DNA from: Photobacterium rosenbergii
Lineage (GTDB): Bacteria; Pseudomonadota; Gammaproteobacteria; Enterobacterales; Vibrionaceae
Direction of reading: 5' to 3'
Length of the DNA stretch: 64,000 bases
Assembly: GCF_003026455.1 (NCBI RefSeq)
Contig: NZ_PYMB01000012.1
Coordinates: 1-64,000 of the forward strand
Shown: piece by piece, positions 29,425-37,057 of the stretch
Layout: every line of letters begins with the position of its first letter
Position numbering within the stretch: position 1 is the first letter of the stretch
Notes under the pieces: model-generated
The model's database searches: none
What the model saw: only the letters and a program-made list of their open reading frames with translations
Told to the model about the DNA's origin: nothing
Translations under genes and position numbers: made by a program

Positions 29425-30417
29425 ATGCTGGATGTTAAACGTTGGTTTCCATTTTCCTTCCTCGGTCACCCCGTCAATACTCATCCTAGAGCCATGATTG
29501 AGCCTTATGCCGAGCAGCGCAAGGCAGGGGCGGTGATCCTTGGGCTAGCCAGTGATTTGAGCCTGAGTGATTACGATATCTACACTGGGGCCAAGGAAGG
29601 GCCAGATGCGATTAGGCAGATGCTGGTGAGAACTTCATATTCTGGTGCCTTGCCCATATACGATGCGGGAGTGATTGAGGCTCAAAGTTACTTTGGCGTG
29701 AAGGAAGACGAGTTCGATACCATGCGTTCAGCCCAGTATGCCAAGCTGTGCAGTATGCTCAAGCTCGGTCACTTGCCGGTGATGCTAGGCGGTGGTCACG
29801 AAGTGGCTATTGGAAGTTATCAGGCCCTTTCAGATACGGTGAACCAAGCGGGCAATGATAGCTCGGGTGAAGAGAGCCATATCCTTCCTTTTCTGGAAGG
29901 AAACCGGATAGGCATCATCAATATTGACGCCAATTTCCAGCTACGGCGCTCGCTGGCGGTAAAGGCAGGCTCAGCATTCCATAGCGTTGCGGCATTCTGC
30001 CATGCCAACAACCGTACCTTCAGATACCTTGGGCTTGGCATGTGCGATCATATTAACTCGCAGGCCACGATGGCCTATGCCAGTGAGCTGGGTGCGCAAT
30101 GGTTGCTCGATAGCGAAATGAAGATGAAAAATCGCAAACGGATCCAGTCGGTGGTGGCCCAGTATCTTGAGCAGGTCGACCACATCCACTTGAGTATCGA
30201 TTTGTCAGTGTTCTCTTCGGCAATAGCTGGGGGAGTGAGCCTATCACGGGTATTCGGTGTGAACTTGGCGGTGGTTGAGATGGTGGTCAGTCAGGCAATG
30301 GCTAGCAACAAAGTTAGATTAGTCGATATTGCGGGACTGAATCCTGAGTATGACTACCAGAACCAGACGGCACGATTGGCGGTTTCGCTGTTGCACCATG
30401 TGCTCAAGTCGAGATGA
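29425..30417 (+). CDS. HutG/arginase-family protein with lost metal ligands (possible pseudoenzyme)
   Basis: Ureohydrolase fold closest in pattern to formimidoylglutamase HutG (LGLASDLSLSDYD, GPDAIRQML, GGGHEVAIGSY). The 330-aa length is normal. The manganese-binding motifs are altered: the family DAHFDLR reads DANFQLR, replacing H and the second D, and SIDLDV reads SIDLSVF, losing another aspartate. GGGHE is kept. With three of the usual ligands gone, hydrolase activity is doubtful; a binding or sensing role with the upstream IclR regulator is conceivable. AAGGAG lies well placed before the ATG. Confidence 0.82.
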   Translation: MLDVKRWFPFSFLGHPVNTHPRAMIEPYAEQRKAGAVILGLASDLSLSDYDIYTGAKEGPDAIRQMLVRTSYSGALPIYDAGVIEAQSYFGVKEDEFDTMRSAQYAKLCSMLKLGHLPVMLGGGHEVAIGSYQALSDTVNQAGNDSSGEESHILPFLEGNRIGIINIDANFQLRRSLAVKAGSAFHSVAAFCHANNRTFRYLGLGMCDHINSQATMAYASELGAQWLLDSEMKMKNRKRIQSVVAQYLEQVDHIHLSIDLSVFSSAIAGGVSLSRVFGVNLAVVEMVVSQAMASNKVRLVDIAGLNPEYDYQNQTARLAVSLLHHVLKSR

Positions 30418-30463
30418 GCACCATACTCTGGGCGCAAAATATTGTCACAAAGCATGAAAATGA

Positions 30464-30489
30464 GGCTTCCAGTATTGGAAGCCTTTTTG
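30464..30489 (+). terminator. Intrinsic terminator after the HutG-like gene
   Basis: GGCTTCCA-GTAT-TGGAAGCC followed by TTTTT. Confidence 0.9.
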
Positions 30490-30525
30490 TTTATGGGTTA
30501 AAAGAAGTGGTAGCAAAGTTGGTAG

Positions 30526-30542
30526 ATGTTATATTATAACAT
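30526..30542. promoter_or_regulatory. Zur operator upstream of zevAB
   Basis: Perfect 17-bp palindrome ATGTTATA-T-TATAACAT. It matches the gammaproteobacterial Zur consensus (TGTTATAwTATAACA), and its 3' end lies 36 bases before the zevA start. This predicts repression in zinc-replete cells. Confidence 0.85.
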
Positions 30543-30578
30543 TTGTTAGTCTGAATAACCCACAACACAAGGCTTTTG

Positions 30579-31271
30579 ATGTTTTACCGCAAAAGGGCAA
30601 ACAACCGATTTAGCACCGCTATGAAGCGGGCTTTATTCGGTCTCTCCTTAATGACTTTTCCGCTGTTTGCCACAGCGCATCCCCATTCATGGATCGAGAT
30701 GAAAACCTATGTCGATGGCAATGACGGTATGATCACCGGCTTTCGCATGGTTTGGTCTTTTGATCCTATGACTTCCGCATACATGCTTGATGGCGAAGAT
30801 ACCTCGCCTGAGATGGAGCAGCAGACCTTTACCAAAGTGACAGCTATGGTCCTTGATAACATGCTGTCCGAACACTACTTCACCTACTTTTATGACGGTG
30901 AAGAACCCATCAAATACCAACTAGCCCGTTACGGTAAACTGACCCGTGACCGGGCGCGGTTAGTACTTACTTTCGAGCTGCCGTTGTCCAAGCCGAAGCT
31001 TGTCACCAAAGACTCGCTCAAGCTATTAATTTTCGAGCCAAGCTATTACGTCGATATGTCTTGGCTTTCCAAGCGTGATGTCATTTTGGCCGGCGATCTG
31101 GCGGACTATTGCGAGCTTGAAATGATTGAACCCAACCCAACGCCAGAGCAGATGAGCTATGCCATGTCGTTGCCTGCCGACGCCGATCCGGACAATGCCC
31201 TAGGCCAACTTTTCACCCAATCTGTTCGTTTTCACTGCCAGCCGAGTGAAACTGCAAAGGATGCAAACTAA
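30579..31271 (+). CDS. zevA: ZevA, periplasmic DUF1007 component of zinc uptake
   Basis: Secreted 230-aa DUF1007 protein, partner of a NicO-type permease; in Haemophilus the ZevAB pair serves zinc import. The signal sequence ends in FATA before the conserved HPHSWIEM, which offers histidines for metal. The ATG at 30579 has AAGG upstream; a TTG one codon earlier is possible, and an internal Met at 30618 would also leave a signal peptide. The stop overlaps the zevB start (TAATG), so the two are translationally coupled, and the Zur palindrome upstream supports a zinc role. Confidence 0.85.
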   Translation: MFYRKRANNRFSTAMKRALFGLSLMTFPLFATAHPHSWIEMKTYVDGNDGMITGFRMVWSFDPMTSAYMLDGEDTSPEMEQQTFTKVTAMVLDNMLSEHYFTYFYDGEEPIKYQLARYGKLTRDRARLVLTFELPLSKPKLVTKDSLKLLIFEPSYYVDMSWLSKRDVILAGDLADYCELEMIEPNPTPEQMSYAMSLPADADPDNALGQLFTQSVRFHCQPSETAKDAN

Positions 31272-32362
31272 TGACACAGCATAAACATAACGAGCCATTA
31301 ACTAGCGTGAAGGCTGCTCCTAATAATTTACTGAGTCAGAAGTGGCTGATGTTGTCGGTGCTGATGATAGCCTTATTGTTCGGTGCTTATCAGCTTTGGT
31401 TAGCATGGCCGAGTATGGTGTTGAAAAGCATTGAATGGCAGAGGGCGGTGAACAACCAGTTGGCGGATTTGCTCTACGATGCCAAGGAGAACCCGTTGGT
31501 ATCAGGGGGCTATTTGGCTGGCTTTAGCTTCCTTTACGGTGTACTTCATGCCCTTGGTCCGGGCCATGGCAAAGTGATAGTAACGACTTACTTAGCTACC
31601 CAGCCGACCAAAGTGAAAACCAGCTTGATGCTGACGATAATCTCGGCGGTGTGCCAGGCCCTTGTCGCTATTACCTTGGTCAGTGTACTGCTATGGGGCT
31701 TCAATGCGTCTATGCGTGAAGTGAGCTCACAGGCTGTGAAGTTCATGACCATGAGCAGCGTGCTGGTGAGTGTGCTGGGTGTAATGATTTGCTGGCGGGC
31801 ATTGAAGCGATTCCGTAAAAGTGTTGCTAAGAAGCAGGCGTCGGGCTGTAGTCACCACCATGACCACCATGACCACCATGACCACCATGACCACCATGAC
31901 CGCCATCATCATCACCACCATCATCACGATCATGGTACCGAATGTGGCTGTGGGCACCGCCATATCGCTTCGCCGGAAGAGGTCGATAATGCCAAGACCT
32001 TGCGTGAGTACGTTGGGGTGATAATGAGTATTGGTCTGCGTCCATGTACCGGTGCCATTATGGTATTGCTGTTTGCCAATATGGTTGGTCTTTACTGGAT
32101 GGGCGTAGTCAGTGCTCTTGTGATGTCTTTGGGCACGGCGCTGACAACCTCTGCTCTGGCTCTGTTGACGCTATCGGGCAAGCGTATTGTCCATCGTTAT
32201 CTGCAACAAAGTAGCGGTCAATCAGGTGAATCAAGAGCTAATGCTGGCTTGCTATGGGCCGGGTACAGTTTGCAGTTGTTGGGTGGGGTTATTTTGATTC
32301 TACTTGGCTTCTTGTTGGCTAGTACTCAGAGTACCGGGCTGTCGCCTGTCTTGTTGGGGTGA
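31271..32362 (+). CDS. zevB: ZevB, NicO-family zinc transporter with His-rich loop
   Basis: Inner-membrane metal permease of the NicO/RcnA superfamily, 363 aa. Signature HALGPGHGKVIV lies in an early helix and GLRPCTGAIMVL in a later one, with about six to seven hydrophobic segments. Between them (about residues 193-232) is a histidine/aspartate-rich cytoplasmic or periplasmic loop containing about 20 histidines, plus a CGCGH motif, suited to binding zinc. Under control of the Zur box with zevA. Confidence 0.87.
   Translation: MTQHKHNEPLTSVKAAPNNLLSQKWLMLSVLMIALLFGAYQLWLAWPSMVLKSIEWQRAVNNQLADLLYDAKENPLVSGGYLAGFSFLYGVLHALGPGHGKVIVTTYLATQPTKVKTSLMLTIISAVCQALVAITLVSVLLWGFNASMREVSSQAVKFMTMSSVLVSVLGVMICWRALKRFRKSVAKKQASGCSHHHDHHDHHDHHDHHDRHHHHHHHHDHGTECGCGHRHIASPEEVDNAKTLREYVGVIMSIGLRPCTGAIMVLLFANMVGLYWMGVVSALVMSLGTALTTSALALLTLSGKRIVHRYLQQSSGQSGESRANAGLLWAGYSLQLLGGVILILLGFLLASTQSTGLSPVLLG
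31855..31899 (+). repeat. Five tandem copies of a 9-bp repeat encoding His-rich loop
   Basis: CCACCATGA repeated five times without error inside zevB, encoding repeating H-H-D units. In-frame slippage here would change loop length by three residues per unit. Confidence 0.9.
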
Positions 32363-32442
32363 TGTGTTGGGTTGGCCTCACTGATGTGAGGCCTGTCGCC
32401 TAGCCAGGTGACGTTTTTATTATTCTTTCGTTTATTCTGTGA

Positions 32443-33018
32443 TTAATCGACTGTCGGCTCAGCCTTTGGCTGGGCCGATTTCGTTTTAGCGCGCGGCATC
32501 ATGCGACTCAGGGTGTTGTCCTTGATGATGAAATGGTGGAACAGGGCCGCGGCAGTATGTATTGCGATCAAGGTCAGCAGGGTAAAACCAAGCAATGCAT
32601 GACGCTCCCTGATTGTTGCAGTGAGGGCTCGGTTTGTTTCGACAAGCGTCGGCAGTGCCTGACCGAATACAATCAAAGGCTTTCCTGTACTGTTCAACAA
32701 AGCCAGACCTGCAATAGGAATAAGCAGCATCAACGCATACAGGGCGATATGGACAATCTGGGTAATCCTGTTTTGCATTTTGCTTGGCGTCGGATCAATA
32801 GCAGGTTTGTGGCTGGTCAATTTTACTACCAGGCGGAAAAGGGTAATGACAAAGAGTGTAGCGCCTAGGTAAAAGTGCATGTTGCTGAACAGGTCACGGG
32901 TCTCTGAGTCGCGTTCAAAGCTTATGGCGATTTCTATCGAAGCAAAAACTGCGACGATCACACAGAGTGTTAGCCAGTGTATAAATATAGTGACTGGGTT
33001 GTAGTGCTTTTTTTCCAT
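32443..33018 (-). CDS. Cytochrome b561 (CybB family)
   Basis: Di-haem membrane protein of 191 aa with four transmembrane helices. The haem-ligand histidines appear in VTIFIHWLT, FSNMHFYLG, ERHALLGF and AIHTAAALFHHF. It passes electrons from the quinone pool or to superoxide, depending on subfamily. AAGGAAAA lies upstream of the ATG. Single gene, convergent with zevB. Confidence 0.9.
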   Translation of the reverse strand: MEKKHYNPVTIFIHWLTLCVIVAVFASIEIAISFERDSETRDLFSNMHFYLGATLFVITLFRLVVKLTSHKPAIDPTPSKMQNRITQIVHIALYALMLLIPIAGLALLNSTGKPLIVFGQALPTLVETNRALTATIRERHALLGFTLLTLIAIHTAAALFHHFIIKDNTLSRMMPRAKTKSAQPKAEPTVD

Positions 33019-33261
33019 ATTACTATTTTCCTTGGGTTTTTACTTATTGGCGTTGAAAGGAAATGGTGCTGAGCTCGTACCAATAGTAGGGATTTGCAAA
33101 ATTGCGACAAGGTACCTTATTGATAATTAATGTTAATTAGTGTTGTTGATATTTCTTGAGCTCTTTTAGGTTTCAGGCTCAAAGATGAAAAAACATAGCG
33201 GGGCTGGTGAGTTAATAATAAAGTGATGCTTGAGGTTAAATGCTCGCAACCTGGAGGCTTC

Positions 33262-33861
33262 GTGAACAAATTGTATTGGAAGAAGGGGGCTCTGGCCCTG
33301 TTGGCTTATGCTGTACCGCTAGCTAATAGTTTGGCGTCAGAACCTGCTTTTGATTGCGCCAACGCTGATGGCGAGGTGGAAACGCTTATTTGCCAAGATG
33401 ATGGCTTGGCCGCTTTGGATAGGCAAATGCAGCAAGTCTTCGATAAGGCGATGGAGCAACTACCTGCCGAAGACGTCAAGTTGCAGAAGGCAATGCAGCG
33501 CGGTTGGATCAAAGGGCGAAACGATTGCTGGAAAGCTGATGATGTCGGTAACTGTACCGAATTTTCCTATAAAAGCCGGATTGTCGAGCTGCAAATTATC
33601 AGTGGGCAACTCGAGGTGCCCAATAGTATTTCACTAGATTGTGGAGATACCAGCCAGCCTTTTACTGCAGTCTTCTACAATCAGACTGACCCGGCAAGCT
33701 TGGTGTTGACCCAAGGTAATGACCAAGTGATTGCCTTGGCAGAACCAATGGCGAGTGGTATCAAATACCTAGGACAGAACGTGGAATATAGCGAGCACCA
33801 GGGTGAAATAACCATTCAATGGTTCGACAGTAAGTTTGAATGCCAAGCAGGCAAACAATAA
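33262..33861 (+). CDS. Secreted lysozyme-inhibitor-like protein, LprI-type domain fused to MliC-type domain
   Basis: Probable periplasmic protein of 199 aa. After the signal peptide (to about residue 26) comes an LprI/DUF1311 domain with its conserved cysteines and WIKGRNDC, CTEFSYKSRI signature. A second domain resembling MliC c-type lysozyme inhibitors follows (LDCGDTSQPFTAVFYN, MASGIKYLGQNVEY, and C near the end). The start is a GTG at 33262, chosen because GGAGG sits five bases upstream and the signal peptide begins there; the frame extends 13 codons further up. Confidence 0.75.
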   Translation: MNKLYWKKGALALLAYAVPLANSLASEPAFDCANADGEVETLICQDDGLAALDRQMQQVFDKAMEQLPAEDVKLQKAMQRGWIKGRNDCWKADDVGNCTEFSYKSRIVELQIISGQLEVPNSISLDCGDTSQPFTAVFYNQTDPASLVLTQGNDQVIALAEPMASGIKYLGQNVEYSEHQGEITIQWFDSKFECQAGKQ

Positions 33862-33925
33862 ACACATTAAAAAATGAAAAGAAATAACTAACAAGGCAGT
33901 GGAAGAACACGTAGGGGACAGGTTT

Positions 33926-34627
33926 ATGCGCATTAATTGGCAAATTTTTATCAAGGTGGCGATAGCCAGTTTATTGTTCGGCTTCATCCAGTTTGTGCAA
34001 GCCGGATCTATGATAGCGACGTTGCCCGATGGCCGGGAAGTGATTCTGCTGGAGGACAATACCTGGCGTTTTGTCACACCTCAAATAGAAAGCAGTTCAC
34101 CGGACCAAGCATCTGCAGCAACAATCCCAAGCACCGGGAACGTTGCAAAAGGCACTGCGACCGGAGCAGCGGTGGTAACGGGGACAGCGATCACTTCTGG
34201 TAAAGCAACGGCACCTGCTGTTCCTTCATCTGGGGCGGCTAATGCGCCAACTAAAATGGCCTCATCAGCCAAAGGAGATCTGGTCGCGCCCGATACTGGG
34301 CGCTTAGTCGGTGAGTACCAACGCAGTGGTGTCGTTATGGTTGCTCAGTCTGCCAGTTATCAGGATGGGCGGCTGACAATTCCAGTATCACTGCGAAACG
34401 AGGGGACTGACTCGGTGATCCTTGTTGAAGTTGCTACAATTTTGCGCAACGACAGTGGTGAAGTGCTCAAACGGGATAACCATGTTGTTTGGACCTCGAT
34501 AAAGAGAATGCCGGAGACATACTTTAGACCGGGAACCGAGAAGGAAGGTAAGATTCTGACGTTTACTGTTCCCAAGTTAGAGCATTATTTTCTAGAAACT
34601 GACATTACAACGGTCGAGCGCTGGTGA
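33926..34627 (+). CDS. Secreted DUF3157-like protein
   Basis: The 233-aa product has a signal sequence (MRINWQIFIK...FVQAGS), then a short module ATLPDGREVILLEDNTWRF typical of DUF3157/SH3-like envelope proteins. A long alanine/threonine/serine linker and a C-terminal beta-rich domain (RLTIPVSLRNEG, VEVATILRNDSGEVL) follow. Role unknown. The ATG at 33926 follows an AGG-containing leader; a GTG at 33899 is an alternative. It lies 64 bases after the LprI-MliC gene and may be co-transcribed. Confidence 0.65.
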   Translation: MRINWQIFIKVAIASLLFGFIQFVQAGSMIATLPDGREVILLEDNTWRFVTPQIESSSPDQASAATIPSTGNVAKGTATGAAVVTGTAITSGKATAPAVPSSGAANAPTKMASSAKGDLVAPDTGRLVGEYQRSGVVMVAQSASYQDGRLTIPVSLRNEGTDSVILVEVATILRNDSGEVLKRDNHVVWTSIKRMPETYFRPGTEKEGKILTFTVPKLEHYFLETDITTVERW

Positions 34628-34942
34628 GGCTTTAGTTTTTTTGCTGTTGTTCGTTTTATTGATGCTGTGGTATTTGGTTAAAGCCAGTTCGATATGTCCA
34701 TTCTCCACCTCCAGTAACGTATCTAGGAAACCGGGGTAATCATTACTCTGGCTCTTCATGTATGCCGCCAAGAGCTTCACATCATCAGGCCTTGGTCGGT
34801 AACTTAAGTTGGGAAATGCTTGGTAAACCGCAGTGATTGCCATTTTTAATACATCTGCTGAACTTTTCATATCTTGCTTATCGAGTTGATTAAATGTTGT
34901 AGTTTTTTCCGAGTGATTCAGACCACTTGGCTTAAGAAGCAT
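34592..34942 (-). CDS. Hypothetical protein
   Basis: A 116-aa frame with protein-like composition (helical middle KMAITAVYQAFPNLSY, PDDVKLLAAYMKSQ) and a basic tail. Its 3' end overlaps the convergent upstream gene by 36 bases. No clear ribosome site supports either the first Met or the internal one at MKSSADVL. Not recognised. Confidence 0.45.
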   Translation of the reverse strand: MLLKPSGLNHSEKTTTFNQLDKQDMKSSADVLKMAITAVYQAFPNLSYRPRPDDVKLLAAYMKSQSNDYPGFLDTLLEVENGHIELALTKYHSINKTNNSKKTKASPALDRCNVSF

Positions 34943-35026
34943 GGGGATTGTAGGTAGGCTTTATGACAGGATGTTTTCAATAGACGAAATAGTGCGCTTT
35001 ATTTCATATTGAGTGATTTGAAGAAA

Positions 35027-35052
35027 GGCTCCCAGAGATACCTTTGGGAGCC
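35027..35052 (-). terminator. Terminator of the purine permease transcript
   Basis: GGCTCCCA (35027-35034) pairs with TGGGAGCC (35045-35052); on the minus strand it is followed by TTTCTTC. Located 40 bases after the permease stop. Confidence 0.8.
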
Positions 35053-35091
35053 TGTTTAATCATCGATATAACGTCAACAATAGGAAGTCAG

Positions 35092-36492
35092 TTATTTCGA
35101 TGCGGCAAGTTGCTCGGCGCGGCGGGCTTTCGCAGCCACGAGCTGGGCGGCACGCTTATCGGGTTTAATAAGTATACTTTTGGCTGTCACTTTCGCATCG
35201 TCGGTGCTTTTTTTACTTTTTGGCAGTAGCTGGTTTAGCACGATTGTTGCGAGGGTGCCGGTGGTGATCCCTGAGTGGAACACCGTTTTTAGTGAATCGG
35301 GAAAGTGCTGGAGCAAGTTGGGCTCAAGGGTCACAGCCATGCCCGATGCGAGACCAACACAAACCACTAGGGCATTTCGCCGTGAGTCGGCCGCTTTAAG
35401 CAGCATCCGAATCCCCGCATAGGCAATCATGCCGAACATGACGAAACCAACCCCACCAAGCACGGGCTTCGGTACGGTAACAGCTAGTGCTGCTAGTTTC
35501 GGGAATAGGCCCCCGGCAACGAGCAAGCAGCCAGTCAGCGCGACCACATAACGGCTCGCAACACCACTTATCCCAACAATCCCTACATTCTGGCTGAAAC
35601 TGGCAACTGGCATGGCAGAAAACATCGCGCCAAAGGTACTGCCAAGGCCATCGCCGAGCAATCCGCGCTTAAGATCTTTCCCTGATACCTCGACGTGGCA
35701 GTTGCTGCCCAGCGCCATGAAATCCCCTGTCGCCTCGGCAACTACCACCAGATAGACCAAGGTCATGCTGATAATGGCAGGAAGCGAGAAGGTCATGCCG
35801 TATTTGAAGGGTTCTGGTGCGGCAACCCAATCGGCTTCATACAGCTGGGTTAAGTCGACCATACCAAGTGGGATAGCCATGATGTAACCGGCGGCTAAAC
35901 CGATAACGATAGCCGAGGCGGCGATGGCACCTTTGCAGAATACCGAGACGCCGATAACTACAGCGAGCGATGCTGCAGCAAGGAACACCTTGGGCAAGGA
36001 AGCAAAACTTGGGTCGCCTGCCGGAGCATCGCCGATCCAATTCATCGCTACCGGCAAGATAGTCAGGCCGATAAGGGTGACCACCACGCCACTGACAAGG
36101 TTGGGAAAGAGTTTGCGGATTTGATCCATGTAGAAGCTGGCGAGGACAACAAAGAACGAGCCGACGAAGGCGGCGCCGAGTATCGTCGACATCCCTCCGG
36201 TCTGGCCGATAGCAATCAAAGGGCCGAGGAAAGCAAAGCTTGCTCCCATTACCACGGGCAGCCTAATACCCACTGGGCCGAAGCCGAGGCACTGGACAAT
36301 AGTGGCGAGGCCGGAGACAAATAGGGCAGCGCTGATCAGGGTAACGATGTCCGGTTCGGGCAGGCCAATTGCACCGCCGACTATCAAGGGGACGGCGACG
36401 ATGCCCCCGATGGAGGCGAGCATATGTTGCAGGGCGAGGAAAAAGGTCACCCCCTTGGGGGGCTGTTCATTGACTTGGTAGAGTAACTGCAT
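35092..36492 (-). CDS. NCS2-family purine (urate/xanthine-type) permease
   Basis: Proton-coupled nucleobase symporter of 466 aa with about 14 hydrophobic segments. The NAT signature is present as QNVGIVGISG; the usual threonine near its end is serine. Other landmarks are MGASFAFLGPL and VVAEATGDFMALG with the conserved glutamate. It resembles XanQ/UacT rather than uracil permeases. Placed directly after xdhC on the same strand, so the substrate is very likely a purine such as urate or xanthine; which one cannot be decided. AAGGA lies eight bases before the ATG. Confidence 0.88.
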   Translation of the reverse strand: MQLLYQVNEQPPKGVTFFLALQHMLASIGGIVAVPLIVGGAIGLPEPDIVTLISAALFVSGLATIVQCLGFGPVGIRLPVVMGASFAFLGPLIAIGQTGGMSTILGAAFVGSFFVVLASFYMDQIRKLFPNLVSGVVVTLIGLTILPVAMNWIGDAPAGDPSFASLPKVFLAAASLAVVIGVSVFCKGAIAASAIVIGLAAGYIMAIPLGMVDLTQLYEADWVAAPEPFKYGMTFSLPAIISMTLVYLVVVAEATGDFMALGSNCHVEVSGKDLKRGLLGDGLGSTFGAMFSAMPVASFSQNVGIVGISGVASRYVVALTGCLLVAGGLFPKLAALAVTVPKPVLGGVGFVMFGMIAYAGIRMLLKAADSRRNALVVCVGLASGMAVTLEPNLLQHFPDSLKTVFHSGITTGTLATIVLNQLLPKSKKSTDDAKVTAKSILIKPDKRAAQLVAAKARRAEQLAASK

Positions 36493-36537
36493 TGTTCAAT
36501 CCTTATGTACAACAGCATGTAATCTTGGATAAAAAAG

Positions 36538-36562
36538 CTCCCCTGCAGGTTAGGCAGGGGAG
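36538..36562 (-). terminator. Intrinsic terminator between xdhC and the permease gene
   Basis: CTCCCCTGC (36538-36546) pairs with GCAGGGGAG (36554-36562); on the minus strand it is followed by CTTTTTT. With only about 75 bases between the genes, it likely reduces read-through into the permease. Confidence 0.8.
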
Positions 36563-36568
36563 AAAGAC

Positions 36569-37057
36569 TTACGGGGTGATGTCTTCAATAACAGCATTGA
36601 TGGCATTCAGGATGGGTTGATAGCCCGTACAGCGGCATAGGTTGCCCTCGAGGGCATCTAACACCTGCTGTTGGCTTGGGCGATGGTACTTCTTCAGCAA
36701 GGCCCAGGTACTCATCAGGACGCCGGGCGTGCAAAAACCACATTGCACACCACCACGCTTGATAAAGGATTGCTGCAGTTGCTGGGCTAACGGATCGTCC
36801 TTTAGCCCTTCGATGGTCACGATTTGCCTGTCTTGGCATTGGGCGGCCAGGATCATGCACGAGCAAACCGCTTCGTCATCCATCACAACAGTACAGGCGC
36901 CACATTCGCCAACGGCACAGCCTTCCTTGGTCCCCGTCAGCCCGAGATCTTGCCGCAGCAAATCAAGCAAACGGGTATTGCCTGTGACAGACAACTGATA
37001 GGAGCGGCCGTTAACCGAGAGTGACAATGGGATCAGGTTTTCAGCAAGCAGACTCAT
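36569..37057 (-). CDS. xdhC: Xanthine dehydrogenase iron-sulfur subunit XdhC
   Basis: The 162-aa 2Fe-2S subunit that carries electrons from the molybdenum centre to FAD. Both cluster sites are intact: the plant-ferredoxin-type CAVGECGACTVV with a later cysteine (CSC), and the helical CGFCTPGV...CRCTGY. Its ATG overlaps the stop of the xdhAB fusion by four bases (ATGA), so it is translationally coupled to it. Confidence 0.95.
   Translation of the reverse strand: MSLLAENLIPLSLSVNGRSYQLSVTGNTRLLDLLRQDLGLTGTKEGCAVGECGACTVVMDDEAVCSCMILAAQCQDRQIVTIEGLKDDPLAQQLQQSFIKRGGVQCGFCTPGVLMSTWALLKKYHRPSQQQVLDALEGNLCRCTGYQPILNAINAVIEDITP

Noticed and set aside
31855-31899. Short tandem repeats read as a CRISPR-like array
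   Set aside because: They are 9-bp in-frame units within zevB with no spacers.
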